64,000 bases of DNA from Crocinitomicaceae bacterium (GTDB taxonomy: Bacteria > Bacteroidota > Bacteroidia > Flavobacteriales_D > Crocinitomicaceae). The translations under genes and the position numbers were made by a program. The stretch spans positions 36,089 to 100,088 of the forward strand of contig JAURGK010000005.1 of assembly GCA_030833845.1 (NCBI GenBank), written 5' to 3'. Positions within the stretch are counted from its first letter, which is position 1, and the number at the start of each line of letters is the position of its first letter. The notes under the pieces were generated by a model. It searched no databases and had not been told where the DNA came from. It was given only the letters and a program-made list of their open reading frames with translations. Below are positions 11,597-21,264 of the stretch, one piece after another.

Positions 11597-12964
11597 ATGA
11601 AATTGCTCAAAGAAGATCGAATCAATTACCTCAACATCGGCCTAATGCTCATTACAGCAGTATTGGCTTATTATTTCCCATTTGAGACCTTTCTTTTGGC
11701 CTACGCTTATTTAGGCCCTTTGCATTACCTCACTGAAATTAGCTGGTTGCACGATAGACAGTACTATGCCAAGGGAAAATGGGATAACATAGCACTTTGG
11801 ATTGTCGGTATTTTACTATCCTATGCGGCTTTTGCCAAGGATTTTGGTTTTAGTAAAGATGTGTATGATTATTTCGTAGAAATGAACCTCTTTGATAAAC
11901 TCTTGGTTTTTGCGCTGTTTGCTTCTGTTCTTTTTGCGCTGGTAAAAAATCTTTGGATCAAATTAGGAGCTATTTTCTTACTTTATTTATTTGTAGGTGG
12001 CTGGCTGAGTCCAGAGCGTGCTTTGGCCAACTCAGAAAGCACGACGATTTTCGCGCTTACTGCACTCATCCCGACATTGATCCATGTTTATGTATTTACG
12101 GGGTTGTTTATGCTCTATGGCGCACTGAAAACACGCAGTAAGTCTGGACTTTGGCAAATAGTTGGCTTTGTATTGGTTCCGCTTGTTTTAGTTTTTAGTT
12201 TACCTGTTGACACCCAGAAAGGATTCTTGTCAAACTACGGTAAAAACGCCTATTATGCCAAGGGAGATGGTTTTTACAATACCAATTACCTCATTTTGGA
12301 TCATTTCGATCTAATCAAAGAACAAAAATTAACAAATAAAGAATATTTAGAAATCATCACTAAAGACGGTAACAAGGATTACTTTCTTAGAAATAAACTC
12401 ATTGATTCGGCTGCATTTTTGGCCCATACGGACTCTATCTCAAAAATTGCTGAGCGTTCATTTGTTATCAAGCCGATGCCAATCAATAAGGCAAATCTTG
12501 CTCCAGAGTTTCAATTCGATCATTTGTTGTATTTTTTCGATACCTCGAGTAGGTATATCTCTAGTATCAATGAATACCGTTTTGAGCCTTTGCCAAAAAA
12601 AATCTTAAAGTCCCGCTCTAAAAAAGAGATCGATGCCTTGATATATTTTTCTGAATTTGGGATCATGCTCATGCGTTTTATCGCCTTTGCCTACCTCTAT
12701 CATTATTTGAATTGGTTTTCTAAAACTGAAGTAATTCGTTGGCACAAGGTTCCTAAAGTGAGATTCATTATAGTTATAGTTGTGTGGCTGGCTTCATCAG
12801 CCTTCTACGCTTATGACTATTCCTTGGGCCTTAGTTTGTTATTTTTCTTGAGTTTTTCTCACGTACTGCTCGAGTTTCCACTCAATATTGTTTCCATAGT
12901 TGGTATTGGAACGGAGTCCTTATCAATTTTTAAAAATGGTTTTAAAAAACCAGTAAAGTCTTAA
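11597..12964 (+). CDS. Polytopic membrane protein with conserved-looking His motifs, function unknown
   Basis: 455 residues. Hydrophobic segments at about 14-38, 60-80, 95-140, 155-178 and 183-201 are followed by a soluble loop of about 150 residues (205-350). Three or four further segments lie at about 350-372 and 388-440, giving roughly nine to ten helices. Histidines and acidic residues sit at helix edges: YLGPLHYLTEISWLHD near the start, LIHVYVFTGLF in the middle, and FSHVLLEFPLN near the end. Such a pattern is reminiscent of membrane-bound metal enzymes (for example Brp/Blh carotenoid oxygenases), but I cannot assign a family. It has its own promoter. The DUF2891 gene follows after 14 bp. 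Confidence 0.7.
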   Translation: MKLLKEDRINYLNIGLMLITAVLAYYFPFETFLLAYAYLGPLHYLTEISWLHDRQYYAKGKWDNIALWIVGILLSYAAFAKDFGFSKDVYDYFVEMNLFDKLLVFALFASVLFALVKNLWIKLGAIFLLYLFVGGWLSPERALANSESTTIFALTALIPTLIHVYVFTGLFMLYGALKTRSKSGLWQIVGFVLVPLVLVFSLPVDTQKGFLSNYGKNAYYAKGDGFYNTNYLILDHFDLIKEQKLTNKEYLEIITKDGNKDYFLRNKLIDSAAFLAHTDSISKIAERSFVIKPMPINKANLAPEFQFDHLLYFFDTSSRYISSINEYRFEPLPKKILKSRSKKEIDALIYFSEFGIMLMRFIAFAYLYHYLNWFSKTEVIRWHKVPKVRFIIVIVVWLASSAFYAYDYSLGLSLLFFLSFSHVLLEFPLNIVSIVGIGTESLSIFKNGFKKPVKS

Positions 12965-12978
12965 ACTAAAACCCTCCT

Positions 12979-14094
12979 ATGCTAAAATTTTATTCTGTAC
13001 TTGGCGCTATTTTCAGTGCAACAATGTGCTTCGCTCAATTGGTGAGTTTTACCCAAGATGGGCGGTATACGCTTTCAAGTGAGGGAGCCTCTTACTTTGC
13101 CAACCTTTCTTTGGATTGTACTACCAAACCAGCACCGCATTACTACTATAACGTGTTAAGACAGCCCGGAGACACCAAAACACCCACTGATATTTGGCCT
13201 GCATTTTATGGTTGTTATGATTGGCACAGCGCCGTACACAACCATTGGGCTTTAATAAAATTGCTCAAAACTTTTCCAGATATCCAAGAGGCGGCTGCCA
13301 TACGCGCTAAACTAGAGGAGAGTTTTAGTGAAGAAAACATCCTACAAGAAGTGCGGTATTTTGAAAATAACCGCGAACAATTCGTTTTTGAATTCCCTTA
13401 TGGTCAAGGTTGGTTGCTCAAAGTAGCCGATGAATTGGCGCGTTGGAATGATGTTGATGCCGCTCGTTGGCTCCAAAATTTAGGCCCACTGCACCGTTTA
13501 TGTGCTGCCGTGGCGCAAGTTGTTTGGAAAGATGTAAAGGAGGTGAAGCTATCTGGTTCCCATGATGCAACTTCCCTAAATTTATCCTTTGCCATAGACT
13601 ACGCGCGCACCTTCGGTGACGAAGACTTGCTCAAAGTAACCCTAAAAGCGAGCAAACGATATTTTGGTAAAATGACCGCGGCACCACTCCGGCGAGAACC
13701 TTTTGACTACGACTTCATGTCAGCGTCCTTATTAGTGACGGATTTAATGCGCAAGGTATACACCCAAGATGAATACCTCAAGTGGGTAAAAGGTTTTGCA
13801 CCAGGTTTATTTAATGCCGAAAGTGCTATCAAGGATTTGCATATCAAGCGCAGTGAAAAGCACGATGGCTATGAATCTCATTGGGATGGCTACCATCTGA
13901 ACCGCATTTGGTGTCTGAATGGCATGCTCAAATCATTGCCTCAAGATTACCTAAACCCAGCCACCAAAGAAGTATGGGTAAAAAGTATGAACGACATGTG
14001 GGATTACGCTCAAGAAAGCATCGGCAAAGGAAATTATGACATAGACCATTGGCTGTCGTCTTTCTCGGTCTTTGCATTAATTGGCTACGAGTAG
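12979..14094 (+). CDS. DUF2891 family secreted protein
   Basis: 371 residues. A signal peptide (MLKFYSVLGAIFSATMCFAQ, cleaved before LVSF) precedes a helical domain with the signature PAFYGCYDWHSAVHNHWALI near residues 74-93. I recognise this as the DUF2891 family, whose members look like alpha/alpha toroid enzymes. His and Trp clusters (HDGYESHWDGYHLNRIWCL, DHWLSSF) are typical. The biochemical function is unknown. The 3' end overlaps the convergent cmk by 18 bp. It is probably co-transcribed with the membrane protein upstream. Confidence 0.83.
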   Translation: MLKFYSVLGAIFSATMCFAQLVSFTQDGRYTLSSEGASYFANLSLDCTTKPAPHYYYNVLRQPGDTKTPTDIWPAFYGCYDWHSAVHNHWALIKLLKTFPDIQEAAAIRAKLEESFSEENILQEVRYFENNREQFVFEFPYGQGWLLKVADELARWNDVDAARWLQNLGPLHRLCAAVAQVVWKDVKEVKLSGSHDATSLNLSFAIDYARTFGDEDLLKVTLKASKRYFGKMTAAPLRREPFDYDFMSASLLVTDLMRKVYTQDEYLKWVKGFAPGLFNAESAIKDLHIKRSEKHDGYESHWDGYHLNRIWCLNGMLKSLPQDYLNPATKEVWVKSMNDMWDYAQESIGKGNYDIDHWLSSFSVFALIGYE

Positions 14095-14757
14095 CGCTAC
14101 TGCCTCAAGCGCCCACTGCAATTGTTCTTCACGACTTAGTTCTGTGGTGTCAAGTACTATGGCATCAGATGCTTGCTTGAGAGGGCTTTCTGCTCTTGTG
14201 CTATCTAGCTGATCTCTCTGAAGTAGGTTCTTTTTGACATCGTCCTGGGCAATTTGCTCTCCTTTTGCTTGTAATTCTGCAAGTCTTCGGGCTGTTCGTA
14301 CTTCTGTACTTGCCGTTACAAATATTTTAAGTTCTGCATTGGGAAACACGACTGTACCAATGTCTCGGCCGTCCATCACAATACCACCGCTTTTACCCAT
14401 GGCTTGTTGGAGCGCCACAAGTTTGTTTCGAACACTTTTAATAGTAGCCACCTGAGAAACTATATTAGCCACTCGAGGGGTGCGAATAGCATCGGTGATA
14501 TTTTGACCGTTTAAAAAGATGAGTTGTGAGGCCTTGATTTCTAAATGGATCTTGTCAAGATGGTTTTCTAATTGTTCAATGTTGACCACATTATCTTCCG
14601 TGATGAGGTGATTTTGCAAGCAAAAATAAGCAACGGCGCGATACATCGCGCCGGAGTCAATGAAGGTATAATTGAGTGCTGAGGCAAGCGCTTTTGCCAA
14701 AGTGCTTTTGCCACAAGCGGCATGGCCATCAATTGCTATGGTTATTTTTTTTGGCAT
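14077..14757 (-). CDS. cmk: Cytidylate kinase
   Basis: 226 residues, full length. It phosphorylates CMP and dCMP with ATP. The P-loop is IDGHAACGKSTLAKAL at the N-terminus, the CMP-binding region contains DSGAMYRAVA and DGRDIGTVVFPNAELKIFVTAS, and the lid contains RDQLDSTRAESPLKQASDA. The ATG touches the stop of gap (position 14757 shared), so translation is probably coupled. Confidence 0.96.
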   Translation of the reverse strand: MPKKITIAIDGHAACGKSTLAKALASALNYTFIDSGAMYRAVAYFCLQNHLITEDNVVNIEQLENHLDKIHLEIKASQLIFLNGQNITDAIRTPRVANIVSQVATIKSVRNKLVALQQAMGKSGGIVMDGRDIGTVVFPNAELKIFVTASTEVRTARRLAELQAKGEQIAQDDVKKNLLQRDQLDSTRAESPLKQASDAIVLDTTELSREEQLQWALEAVALLVAN

Positions 14758-16202
14758 TAATAGTATATTGCTCTGCGTACTTGGGTAATGTATTTAGCCA
14801 TACGGATCACTTGCTTGGTGTAACCAAATTCGTTGTCGTACCAAGCGTAGAGCACCACATTTTTGCCATCCAATGAAACGATACTGGCATTGGAGTCAAA
14901 AACACTACAACAGGTATTGCCAATGATATCCGAAGACACCAATTCTGGGTCGTAGGAATAGAAAATTTGGTTTACCAAATCCCCATGTAATGCAGCATCC
15001 TTGATGACGGCATTGATTTGCTCAAGAGTGACTGTTTTTTCCAGTTCCAAACTTAAAATGGCCAAAGAACCATTGGGTGTAGGTACCCTCACGGCATTGG
15101 CAGTAAGTTTGTCTTTTAATTCTGGGATAACTTTCGTTACTGCAGATCCAGCACCTGTGGAGGTGATTACCATATTGACCGCAGCAGAGCGCCCTCTACG
15201 CGGTTTTTTATGCATGTTGTCAAGAAGATTTTGGTCATTGGTGTAGGCATGCACTGTTTCAATATGCCCTTTTACTACTCCAAAATGATCATTGACCACC
15301 TTTAAAATGGGCGAAATGGCATTGGTGGTGCATGATGCAGCTGAAAAAATATTTTCATTGACCACATCGAGGGTGTGCTGATTGATTCCATAAACGACGT
15401 TTGGAATTTCCTTGCCAGGAGCTGTGAGTAGTACTTTGGCCACTCCTTTTGCTTTGAGATGCCTTGCAAGACTTTCACGGTTGGTGAAGGCACCAGTATT
15501 GTCGATGATGAGTGCATTTTGAATGCCATATGCCGTGTAATCAATGTCTTCGGGGTTAGCAGCGTCAATCATATGAACGATCTGACCATTGATCAAAAGA
15601 CGTTTTTTAGCAAGGTCCTCAATCACTGAGCCTTTGAATGCGCCATGTACGGAATCATTACGCAAGAGTGAAGCCCGCTTGATGATGTCTGCATCTGAAG
15701 CGCCGCGTGTGACAATGGCACGAAGTCGCAATTGCTGGCCTTTTCCTGCTTGCTTGATCAATTCACGAGCAGCTAAACGGCCGATACGACCAAAGCCATA
15801 CAATACCACATCTCGCGGTTCAATGGCTGCAGGAATTTGAAGGCTTCCGAGTTTTTCCATTAAAAAACGCGCCATTCCATTTTGTTGTGTCTGTCCATTG
15901 AGCCATTCACTTGCCAAAAGGCCAATGTCTAATTTTGAGGCTGGAACATCTAAACTAGCTAAGATTTCTGCCAGTGCGGCAGTGGTGAATACGTCAATGG
16001 GTTTGTTGACCACATTTCTAGCATATTCATGCAAATTCAAAATTTCAGAGATAGTGATGTCTGTAAGGTGGTTTCTAAATAGGACCAACTCGATACCCTT
16101 ATCGTAAAGTAATTCACCTACTTTACTTTGTAATTTGACTGCTGCTCGTTCGCGTTCAATATGCAAATTGAGCTCTTTTTCATAACCTTCTTTGGTTTCC
16201 AT
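14757..16202 (-). CDS. gap: Glyceraldehyde-3-phosphate dehydrogenase with long N-terminal domain
   Basis: 481 residues against about 335 for ordinary GAPDH. Residues 1-130 are an extra helical domain (YEKELNLHIERERAAVKLQS). The NAD fold begins at about 132 with VVLYGFGRIGRLAARELI. The catalytic Cys is in SAASCTTNAISPILKV, the substrate site in HAYTNDQNLLDN and VRVPTPNGSLAILS, and the C-terminus has WYDNEFGYTKQVIRMAKYI. This long form is common in Bacteroidota. ATG 16202 is chosen; the frame continues up to TTG 16229 without need. It acts in glycolysis/gluconeogenesis. Confidence 0.94.
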   Translation of the reverse strand: METKEGYEKELNLHIERERAAVKLQSKVGELLYDKGIELVLFRNHLTDITISEILNLHEYARNVVNKPIDVFTTAALAEILASLDVPASKLDIGLLASEWLNGQTQQNGMARFLMEKLGSLQIPAAIEPRDVVLYGFGRIGRLAARELIKQAGKGQQLRLRAIVTRGASDADIIKRASLLRNDSVHGAFKGSVIEDLAKKRLLINGQIVHMIDAANPEDIDYTAYGIQNALIIDNTGAFTNRESLARHLKAKGVAKVLLTAPGKEIPNVVYGINQHTLDVVNENIFSAASCTTNAISPILKVVNDHFGVVKGHIETVHAYTNDQNLLDNMHKKPRRGRSAAVNMVITSTGAGSAVTKVIPELKDKLTANAVRVPTPNGSLAILSLELEKTVTLEQINAVIKDAALHGDLVNQIFYSYDPELVSSDIIGNTCCSVFDSNASIVSLDGKNVVLYAWYDNEFGYTKQVIRMAKYITQVRRAIYY

Positions 16203-16236
16203 GTTGTTGATTGATGTTGATGATTGCAAATATCAC

Positions 16237-16267
16237 AAAAAAAAGGCTACCCAAGTTGAGTAGCCTT
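16237..16267 (-). terminator. rpoD: Terminator after rpoD
   Basis: On the minus strand AAGGCTAC and GTAGCCTT form an 8-bp stem around a 9-nt loop, followed by eight T. It lies 8 nt after the rpoD stop and separates rpoD from gap. Confidence 0.85.
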
Positions 16268-16274
16268 CAATGAT

Positions 16275-17141
16275 TTAGCCAAGATAAGACTTCAAGAGCT
16301 TATTTCGAGAGGTGTGTCGGAGTCGGCGGATTGCTTTCTCTTTGATTTGTCTCACACGCTCGCGGGTGAGGTTGAATTTGGCTCCAATTTCTTCAAGGGT
16401 GAGTCCATGGTTCATGCCAATTCCAAAAAACAGGCGAATAATTTCGCGTTCTTTGTCTGTAAGTGTGCTCAGTGAGCGCTCGATTTCTTTTTGTAAAGAC
16501 TCGGCCATGAGATGGTGGTCAGTACGTGGAGAATCTTGGTTGGCCATGACATCCATGAGCGTTCCGCCATCGTCATTAGTTGTAAGTGGCGCATCCATAG
16601 ATACGTGGCGCCCCGAAACGTTCAAACTTTCTTTGATTTTATCTTCAGGAACTTCTAGGGCTTCGGCAAGTTCTTCTGCACTCGGCGGACGCTCAAACTC
16701 TTGTTCAAGTCGAGAAAATGCTTTGTTGATTTTATTCAACGAACCTACCTGATTGAGGGGCAGACGAACAATTCGCGCTTGCTCTGCCAATGCTTGAAGG
16801 ATAGACTGACGAATCCACCACACGGCATAGGAAATGAATTTAAAACCGCGTGTTTCATCGAATTTTTGTGCTGCTTTAATTAGGCCTAAATTACCTTCAT
16901 TGATGAGGTCGGGTAGGGTAAGCCCTTGGTTTTGATATTGTTTGGCAACAGAAACCACAAAGCGCAAATTTGCTCTCGTTAGCTTTTCTAAGGCTTTTTG
17001 ATCGCCGGCTTTAATTCGGCGAGCTAATTCTACTTCTTCCTCTGCTGTAATGAGTTCTTCACGACCAATGTCTTGGAGGTATTTATCCAGAGATTGACTC
17101 TCTCTGTTTGTAATCGATTTGGTTATTTTTAATTGTCTCAT
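16275..17141 (-). CDS. rpoD: Primary RNA polymerase sigma factor (RpoD/SigA type)
   Basis: 288 residues. It lacks region 1.1 and the non-conserved insert, as is usual for Bacteroidota. Region 1.2 is [20 protein letters not shown], region 2 has [30 protein letters not shown] and [15 protein letters not shown] (promoter melting and -7 recognition), region 3 follows, and region 4.2 is [19 protein letters not shown]. This is the factor that should read the TAnnTTTG promoters found across the window. Confidence 0.97.
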   Translation of the reverse strand: MRQLKITKSITNRESQSLDKYLQDIGREELITAEEEVELARRIKAGDQKALEKLTRANLRFVVSVAKQYQNQGLTLPDLINEGNLGLIKAAQKFDETRGFKFISYAVWWIRQSILQALAEQARIVRLPLNQVGSLNKINKAFSRLEQEFERPPSAEELAEALEVPEDKIKESLNVSGRHVSMDAPLTTNDDGGTLMDVMANQDSPRTDHHLMAESLQKEIERSLSTLTDKEREIIRLFFGIGMNHGLTLEEIGAKFNLTRERVRQIKEKAIRRLRHTSRNKLLKSYLG

Positions 17142-17248
17142 GCGCGAATTTGTGCTGAATAAAACGGAATTATTTAGATTTCTTGGTATTGAAGCAAAGT
17201 AACGCCGAAAATCAGGGATAAAAAAATTTGAACAGTCCTTTTTTTATT

Positions 17249-17270
17249 GAGTTATTAACGAGTTCTTAAC
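17249..17270. repeat. Tandem 11-bp direct repeat upstream of rpoD
   Basis: GAGTTATTAAC is followed directly by GAGTTCTTAAC (10 of 11 identical) in the 164-bp gap between rpoD and htrA, about 110 bp before the rpoD start. Purpose unknown; a regulator site is possible. Confidence 0.5.
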
Positions 17271-17305
17271 TTTTTTCAACGACCTTATCTTCTGCTTCTA
17301 GATCC

Positions 17306-18778
17306 TTATAAACCAAAGCCTCGATAGTCTTTTTTACCTGATTCATCCATGATTTCTAATAAGATACCTCGATTGACACCACTCAATTTTTGAGTAAGTT
17401 CCTCAACGGTTTCAATGGGTTCGTTATTGACCTTAGTGATGATTGTTCCCTCTCCAAGACCAATGGATTTGAGTTTGCCTGTAGTGATGCTTTTGATCTT
17501 CACGCCATAAGAGATGTTGAGCTCTTTTTTCTCTTTATCGGTGAGCTCAATAAAGGTGGCGCCCAGTGCATTATTTTTACTTATTTCTTCTTTGGTAAGT
17601 AGCTGGGTGTCTCCATCCTGATTGCGCAAAACTAACTCTTTTGTGATGATATCACCATCCTTCTGACGCACACTGATACTCACTTTGTCGCCTGGGCGTC
17701 TTTTACCTATTTCTTCTTGCAGTGCAGCAACGGAATTTACTTCTTTGCTACCGATTTTTAAAATCACATCTCCATCCTTGAGCCCAGCTTTGTCTGCTGA
17801 ACCTCCTTCGATGATTTTAGCTATGTATACACCTTTTAGGTCGGGGAGTTTATTTTTCTCTTTGATTTCTTGACTCACATCTGAAATTTGAACACCGAGA
17901 TAGCCGCGTTGTACTATTCCAAAATCGATCAAATCACGCATTACTTTATCAACTAAATTTACCGGTACGGCAAACGAATAACCTGCATATGAGCCCGTTT
18001 GCGAGGCAATTGCTGTATTGATGCCAATGAGTTCACCGCGTGTATTAACAAGTGCTCCACCGCTATTACCTGGATTGACTGCAGCATCTGTTTGTATGAA
18101 AGATTCTATTGGCACCACATCCTTTGAACTTCTTTCGGAAAGCAGGTTGATATTGCGTGCTTTGGCTGATACAATACCTGCTGTAACGGTAGAGGTCAGG
18201 TTAAAGGGATTGCCAACTGCCAATACCCATTCACCAATTTTAAGATCATCGGAGTTGCCTATGGGTATAGCTGGAAAATTTTCACCCTCTATTTTAAGAA
18301 CAGCAATGTCCGTTGATGGATCGGCACCCACCACTTTGGCATCGTATTTTGAATTGTCGTTGAGAATTACTTGGATTTCACTTGCGTTCTCAATCACATG
18401 GTTGTTGGTAACAATATAGCCTTGTGAAGAGACGATCACTCCGGATCCAGCCCCCGAACCGTATTGTTTGAATTCGCGACCCCCGGCCCCTGGACCGTAG
18501 AAAAATTCTTGAAACGGATCTCGTTGAAAGGTAGTCTGTACGACTTTGGTTGTAATGTGAACCACTGAATGCACTGTGTTTTCTGCAGCGCTCGTAAAAT
18601 CCAAGCCTTGAGGTACATTTTGAAAATCTACCTGCTGAACATGAGCGCGCCTATTTCCGTCAATGACTTGGTCTGAGAGGTTGCCACTATGGTGCTGTAT
18701 AATGACATAAGTAGCCAAAGGAAGGGTACCGCCTAGAATACCCAAGCCGAATAATTTGAGTGTACTGGTAAGTGTCAT
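17306..18778 (-). CDS. Periplasmic Do-like serine protease/chaperone (HtrA/DegP family)
   Basis: 490 residues. An N-terminal membrane anchor or uncleaved signal (LFGLGILGGTLPLATYVII) is followed by a trypsin-like domain with His127 (TNNHV), Asp157 (STDIAVLKI) and Ser239 (VNPGNSGGALV). Two PDZ domains lie at about 280-375 and 400-490. A Gly-rich loop with two Phe (QEFFYGPGAGGREF) resembles the LA loop of DegP. It degrades or refolds damaged envelope proteins. It ends 164 bp before rpoD on the same strand and is divergent from dapF. Confidence 0.95.
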   Translation of the reverse strand: MTLTSTLKLFGLGILGGTLPLATYVIIQHHSGNLSDQVIDGNRRAHVQQVDFQNVPQGLDFTSAAENTVHSVVHITTKVVQTTFQRDPFQEFFYGPGAGGREFKQYGSGAGSGVIVSSQGYIVTNNHVIENASEIQVILNDNSKYDAKVVGADPSTDIAVLKIEGENFPAIPIGNSDDLKIGEWVLAVGNPFNLTSTVTAGIVSAKARNINLLSERSSKDVVPIESFIQTDAAVNPGNSGGALVNTRGELIGINTAIASQTGSYAGYSFAVPVNLVDKVMRDLIDFGIVQRGYLGVQISDVSQEIKEKNKLPDLKGVYIAKIIEGGSADKAGLKDGDVILKIGSKEVNSVAALQEEIGKRRPGDKVSISVRQKDGDIITKELVLRNQDGDTQLLTKEEISKNNALGATFIELTDKEKKELNISYGVKIKSITTGKLKSIGLGEGTIITKVNNEPIETVEELTQKLSGVNRGILLEIMDESGKKDYRGFGL

Positions 18779-18879
18779 GATGTCAGTTTTAAATTCTTAT
18801 TGGGGATAACGCAAATAGTGTTCCAAAAATTGTATTGAATTTGTTAAATTTTATTAAAACAACCTAACGCGAATTGGCT

Positions 18880-18887
18880 TATTTTTG
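18880..18887 (+). promoter_or_regulatory. dapF: -7 box of dapF
   Basis: TATTTTTG, exact TAnnTTTG, 10 nt before ATG 18898, giving a leader of only a few nucleotides. It rules out the longer frame from TTG 18874. Confidence 0.6.
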
Positions 18888-18897
18888 TTCATACGTA

Positions 18898-19677
18898 ATG
18901 ACAATAGAATTCTACAAATATCAAGGTACCGGCAATGATTTTATCATGCTAGACAACACCTCTGGGCAACATGACAATTTGTCAATTGAAGAGATTCAAA
19001 AAATGTGCGACCGAAAATTTGGCATTGGCGCCGACGGGCTTATCCGCATTGATCAGCATGCCCAAGTGGATTTTCAAATGACCTATTACAATGCGGATGG
19101 CACGCAATCTTTTTGTGGCAATGGCGCACGTTGTGCGGTAGCTTTCGCAGGTTTTTTGGGCCTCTTAAAATCAGCTCAAACAGAATTTATTGCCATCGAC
19201 GGCAAACATCAAGCCTGGTTATGCCAAGAGGAAGTGAAATTGAAAATGGCCGATGTTTTGCCAATAAAGGTTTTGGACGCAGCCTTTGAGCTTCATACTG
19301 GATCTCCTCATTATGTAATATTGGATGACAATCATCAAAGCGATCATGTCTTGGCCCTAGGCCGTGAAATACGCTATAGTCCGAGCTACAAAACACAAGG
19401 TATCAATGTCAATTTACTTTCAGTGGGTCAAAACAGTATTCGAGTAGCCACCTACGAGCGTGGAGTAGAAAATGAGACCCTGTCTTGTGGGACTGGTGTG
19501 ACTGCTGCCGCATTGGTGGTAGCCCAACTTCAAAAAATACCTCAGGGATCACTTGACATTCAAACTAAAGGAGGGCAACTCAAAGTGCAGTGGCAGCAGC
19601 GTGCCGATGGCTCCTATACAGAGGTCTATTTGATTGGACCTGCGATTAGTGTATACAAAGGAAACTATTTGCTATGA
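18898..19677 (+). CDS. dapF: Diaminopimelate epimerase
   Basis: 259 residues. It converts LL- to meso-diaminopimelate for lysine and peptidoglycan. The two catalytic cysteines are Cys73 (FCGNGARCA) and Cys197 (LSCGTGVTAAAL); the N-terminus YQGTGNDFIMLDN is diagnostic. ATG 18898 follows the -7 box. It overlaps the next gene by ATGA (4 bp) and heads a run of overlapping genes to beta-mannosidase. dapD of the same pathway lies at 57.3 kb. Confidence 0.97.
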   Translation: MTIEFYKYQGTGNDFIMLDNTSGQHDNLSIEEIQKMCDRKFGIGADGLIRIDQHAQVDFQMTYYNADGTQSFCGNGARCAVAFAGFLGLLKSAQTEFIAIDGKHQAWLCQEEVKLKMADVLPIKVLDAAFELHTGSPHYVILDDNHQSDHVLALGREIRYSPSYKTQGINVNLLSVGQNSIRVATYERGVENETLSCGTGVTAAALVVAQLQKIPQGSLDIQTKGGQLKVQWQQRADGSYTEVYLIGPAISVYKGNYLL

Positions 19678-20204
19678 GCTTGATAGGTCAAAAAATTGCA
19701 TTACGCGCAGTCGAAAAAGACGATGCCAGTACGATATTTTTATGGGAAAACAATCCGGCCAATTGGAAAGTTTCCAATACAGAATTACCCTTTTCTTTGT
19801 ATGACATTCTTCAATTGATAGAACAGCAATCTGATATTCGAAAATCTGGTCAAATGCGTTTGGTAATTGAATCCTTACCAGCAAAAAGGCCTGTGGGGGT
19901 GATTGATCTTTATGACATCAATTTCAAGCATGGTTACGCCGCCGTTGGCATCCTCATTGCAACGGATGCAGATAAAGGAAAGGGTTTTGCCAGTGAAGCT
20001 CTGTCACTATTTAGCCGATACTGTGCTGACATATTAGAATTACGCAATTTGTATTGCCAAATTCATCATGACAATTCGCCTAGCATTGCCCTTTTTGAAA
20101 AGGCGGGTTTTGAACATGTTGGCACACGTAAAAATTGGTTGCGCTACAAAAATCAATATTTTGATGAATTAACTTTTCAATTATGTCTAAAAAGCAGCAA
20201 ATAG
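19674..20204 (+). CDS. GNAT acetyltransferase, RimJ/RimL-like
   Basis: 176 residues with the acetyl-CoA fold: LRAVEKDDASTIFLWENN at the N-terminus, the CoA loop motif ATDADKGKGFASEAL (about residues 99-113), and NSPSIALFEKAGFEHVGTRK near the C-terminus. This is the RimJ/RimL or SpeG-like branch that acetylates amino groups of proteins or small molecules. The substrate is unknown. It overlaps dapF by 4 bp and mltG by 22 bp, so it is translationally coupled to both. Confidence 0.85.
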   Translation: MSLIGQKIALRAVEKDDASTIFLWENNPANWKVSNTELPFSLYDILQLIEQQSDIRKSGQMRLVIESLPAKRPVGVIDLYDINFKHGYAAVGILIATDADKGKGFASEALSLFSRYCADILELRNLYCQIHHDNSPSIALFEKAGFEHVGTRKNWLRYKNQYFDELTFQLCLKSSK

Positions 20205-21256
20205 TTTTGTTAATTGGCGTTCTGCTCATTGGCATTTCATTACTACTTTATCCTAAGTTGAGATATTTTTATGCGGCTATTCAGAAATCGAGCAATTCAA
20301 CTGAAGTGGTGGTATTCCTGTCTAGCAAAACACAAGATTTAAATGTCAAAAGCATTGCAAAAATGCTTGAAAATAAAGGCGTGATTTCAAATCTTGAATT
20401 ATTTGAATTGGTCGGCACAGAAAAAAAAATGGCCTCTGACCAAATTGCAACAGGTAAATACATTATAGCACCGGGAACTGCTTACCGTCATATCTGGAAT
20501 GGATTCAAAAAAAACAACCAAGGAAATGGCAATGCAGAACAGACAGTGAGTGTCAGTTTTGAAAATTGCCGCACTATTTACCAATTGGCAGCTAAAATTC
20601 AAAATCAATTAGATTTAGACAGTTCAGCACTCATCACTTACCTACAGAATGGGCAAACCTTATCTAGGCTAGGTTTTACCTTGGAGCAAGTGCCAGCACT
20701 TTTCATCCCCAATACCTATGAACTCTACTGGGATCAAACTCCTGCTCAATTTGTGGCTCATATGGCCGATGAATTTAAAAATTTCTGGAGCCCACGGCGC
20801 ATGCGTCAATTGCAAAAAATTGGTTTGAATGCACCTTCAGAGGCAGTAACTTTAGCAAGTATAGTTTATTCAGAGCAATCTAGGATTTCTAAAGAATGGC
20901 CAGTCATTGCAGGGCTCTATCTCAATCGATTAAGGCAAAATATTAAACTGCAATCGGATCCTACGTTTAAATTTTGTTGGGGGGATGAACTGCGAGGTGT
21001 ACAAAGATTGTTGTATGTGCACAGAGATATAGATTGCCCCTACAATACATATAAAATAAAAGGTTTGCCACCGGGCCCAATTTATTTTCCTCCACCAGCG
21101 GTGGTAGATGCCGTATTGAATCCAGATCAAAATAATTATATCTTTATGTGTGCTAAGCCTGATCATTCAAAAACACACAATTTTACTGATTCGGGTCAGC
21201 AACATAGTAAAAATGCCAAAGCCTTTCAACAATGGTTGGCGGCAGGTCAACCCTAG
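20183..21256 (+). CDS. mltG: Endolytic murein transglycosylase MltG
   Basis: 357 residues. One N-terminal membrane helix (VLLIGVLLIGISLLLYP) is followed by a LysM-like region and the YceG catalytic domain. Diagnostic segments: LFIPNTYELYW, LASIVYSEQSR (Glu231 aligns with the family's catalytic Glu), LNRLRQNIKLQSDPT, YNTYKIKGLPPGPI. It cuts nascent glycan strands and so sets their length. It overlaps the acetyltransferase upstream by 22 bp. Confidence 0.95.
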   Translation: MSKKQQIVLLIGVLLIGISLLLYPKLRYFYAAIQKSSNSTEVVVFLSSKTQDLNVKSIAKMLENKGVISNLELFELVGTEKKMASDQIATGKYIIAPGTAYRHIWNGFKKNNQGNGNAEQTVSVSFENCRTIYQLAAKIQNQLDLDSSALITYLQNGQTLSRLGFTLEQVPALFIPNTYELYWDQTPAQFVAHMADEFKNFWSPRRMRQLQKIGLNAPSEAVTLASIVYSEQSRISKEWPVIAGLYLNRLRQNIKLQSDPTFKFCWGDELRGVQRLLYVHRDIDCPYNTYKIKGLPPGPIYFPPPAVVDAVLNPDQNNYIFMCAKPDHSKTHNFTDSGQQHSKNAKAFQQWLAAGQP

Positions 21257-21264
21257 TTTTATCA

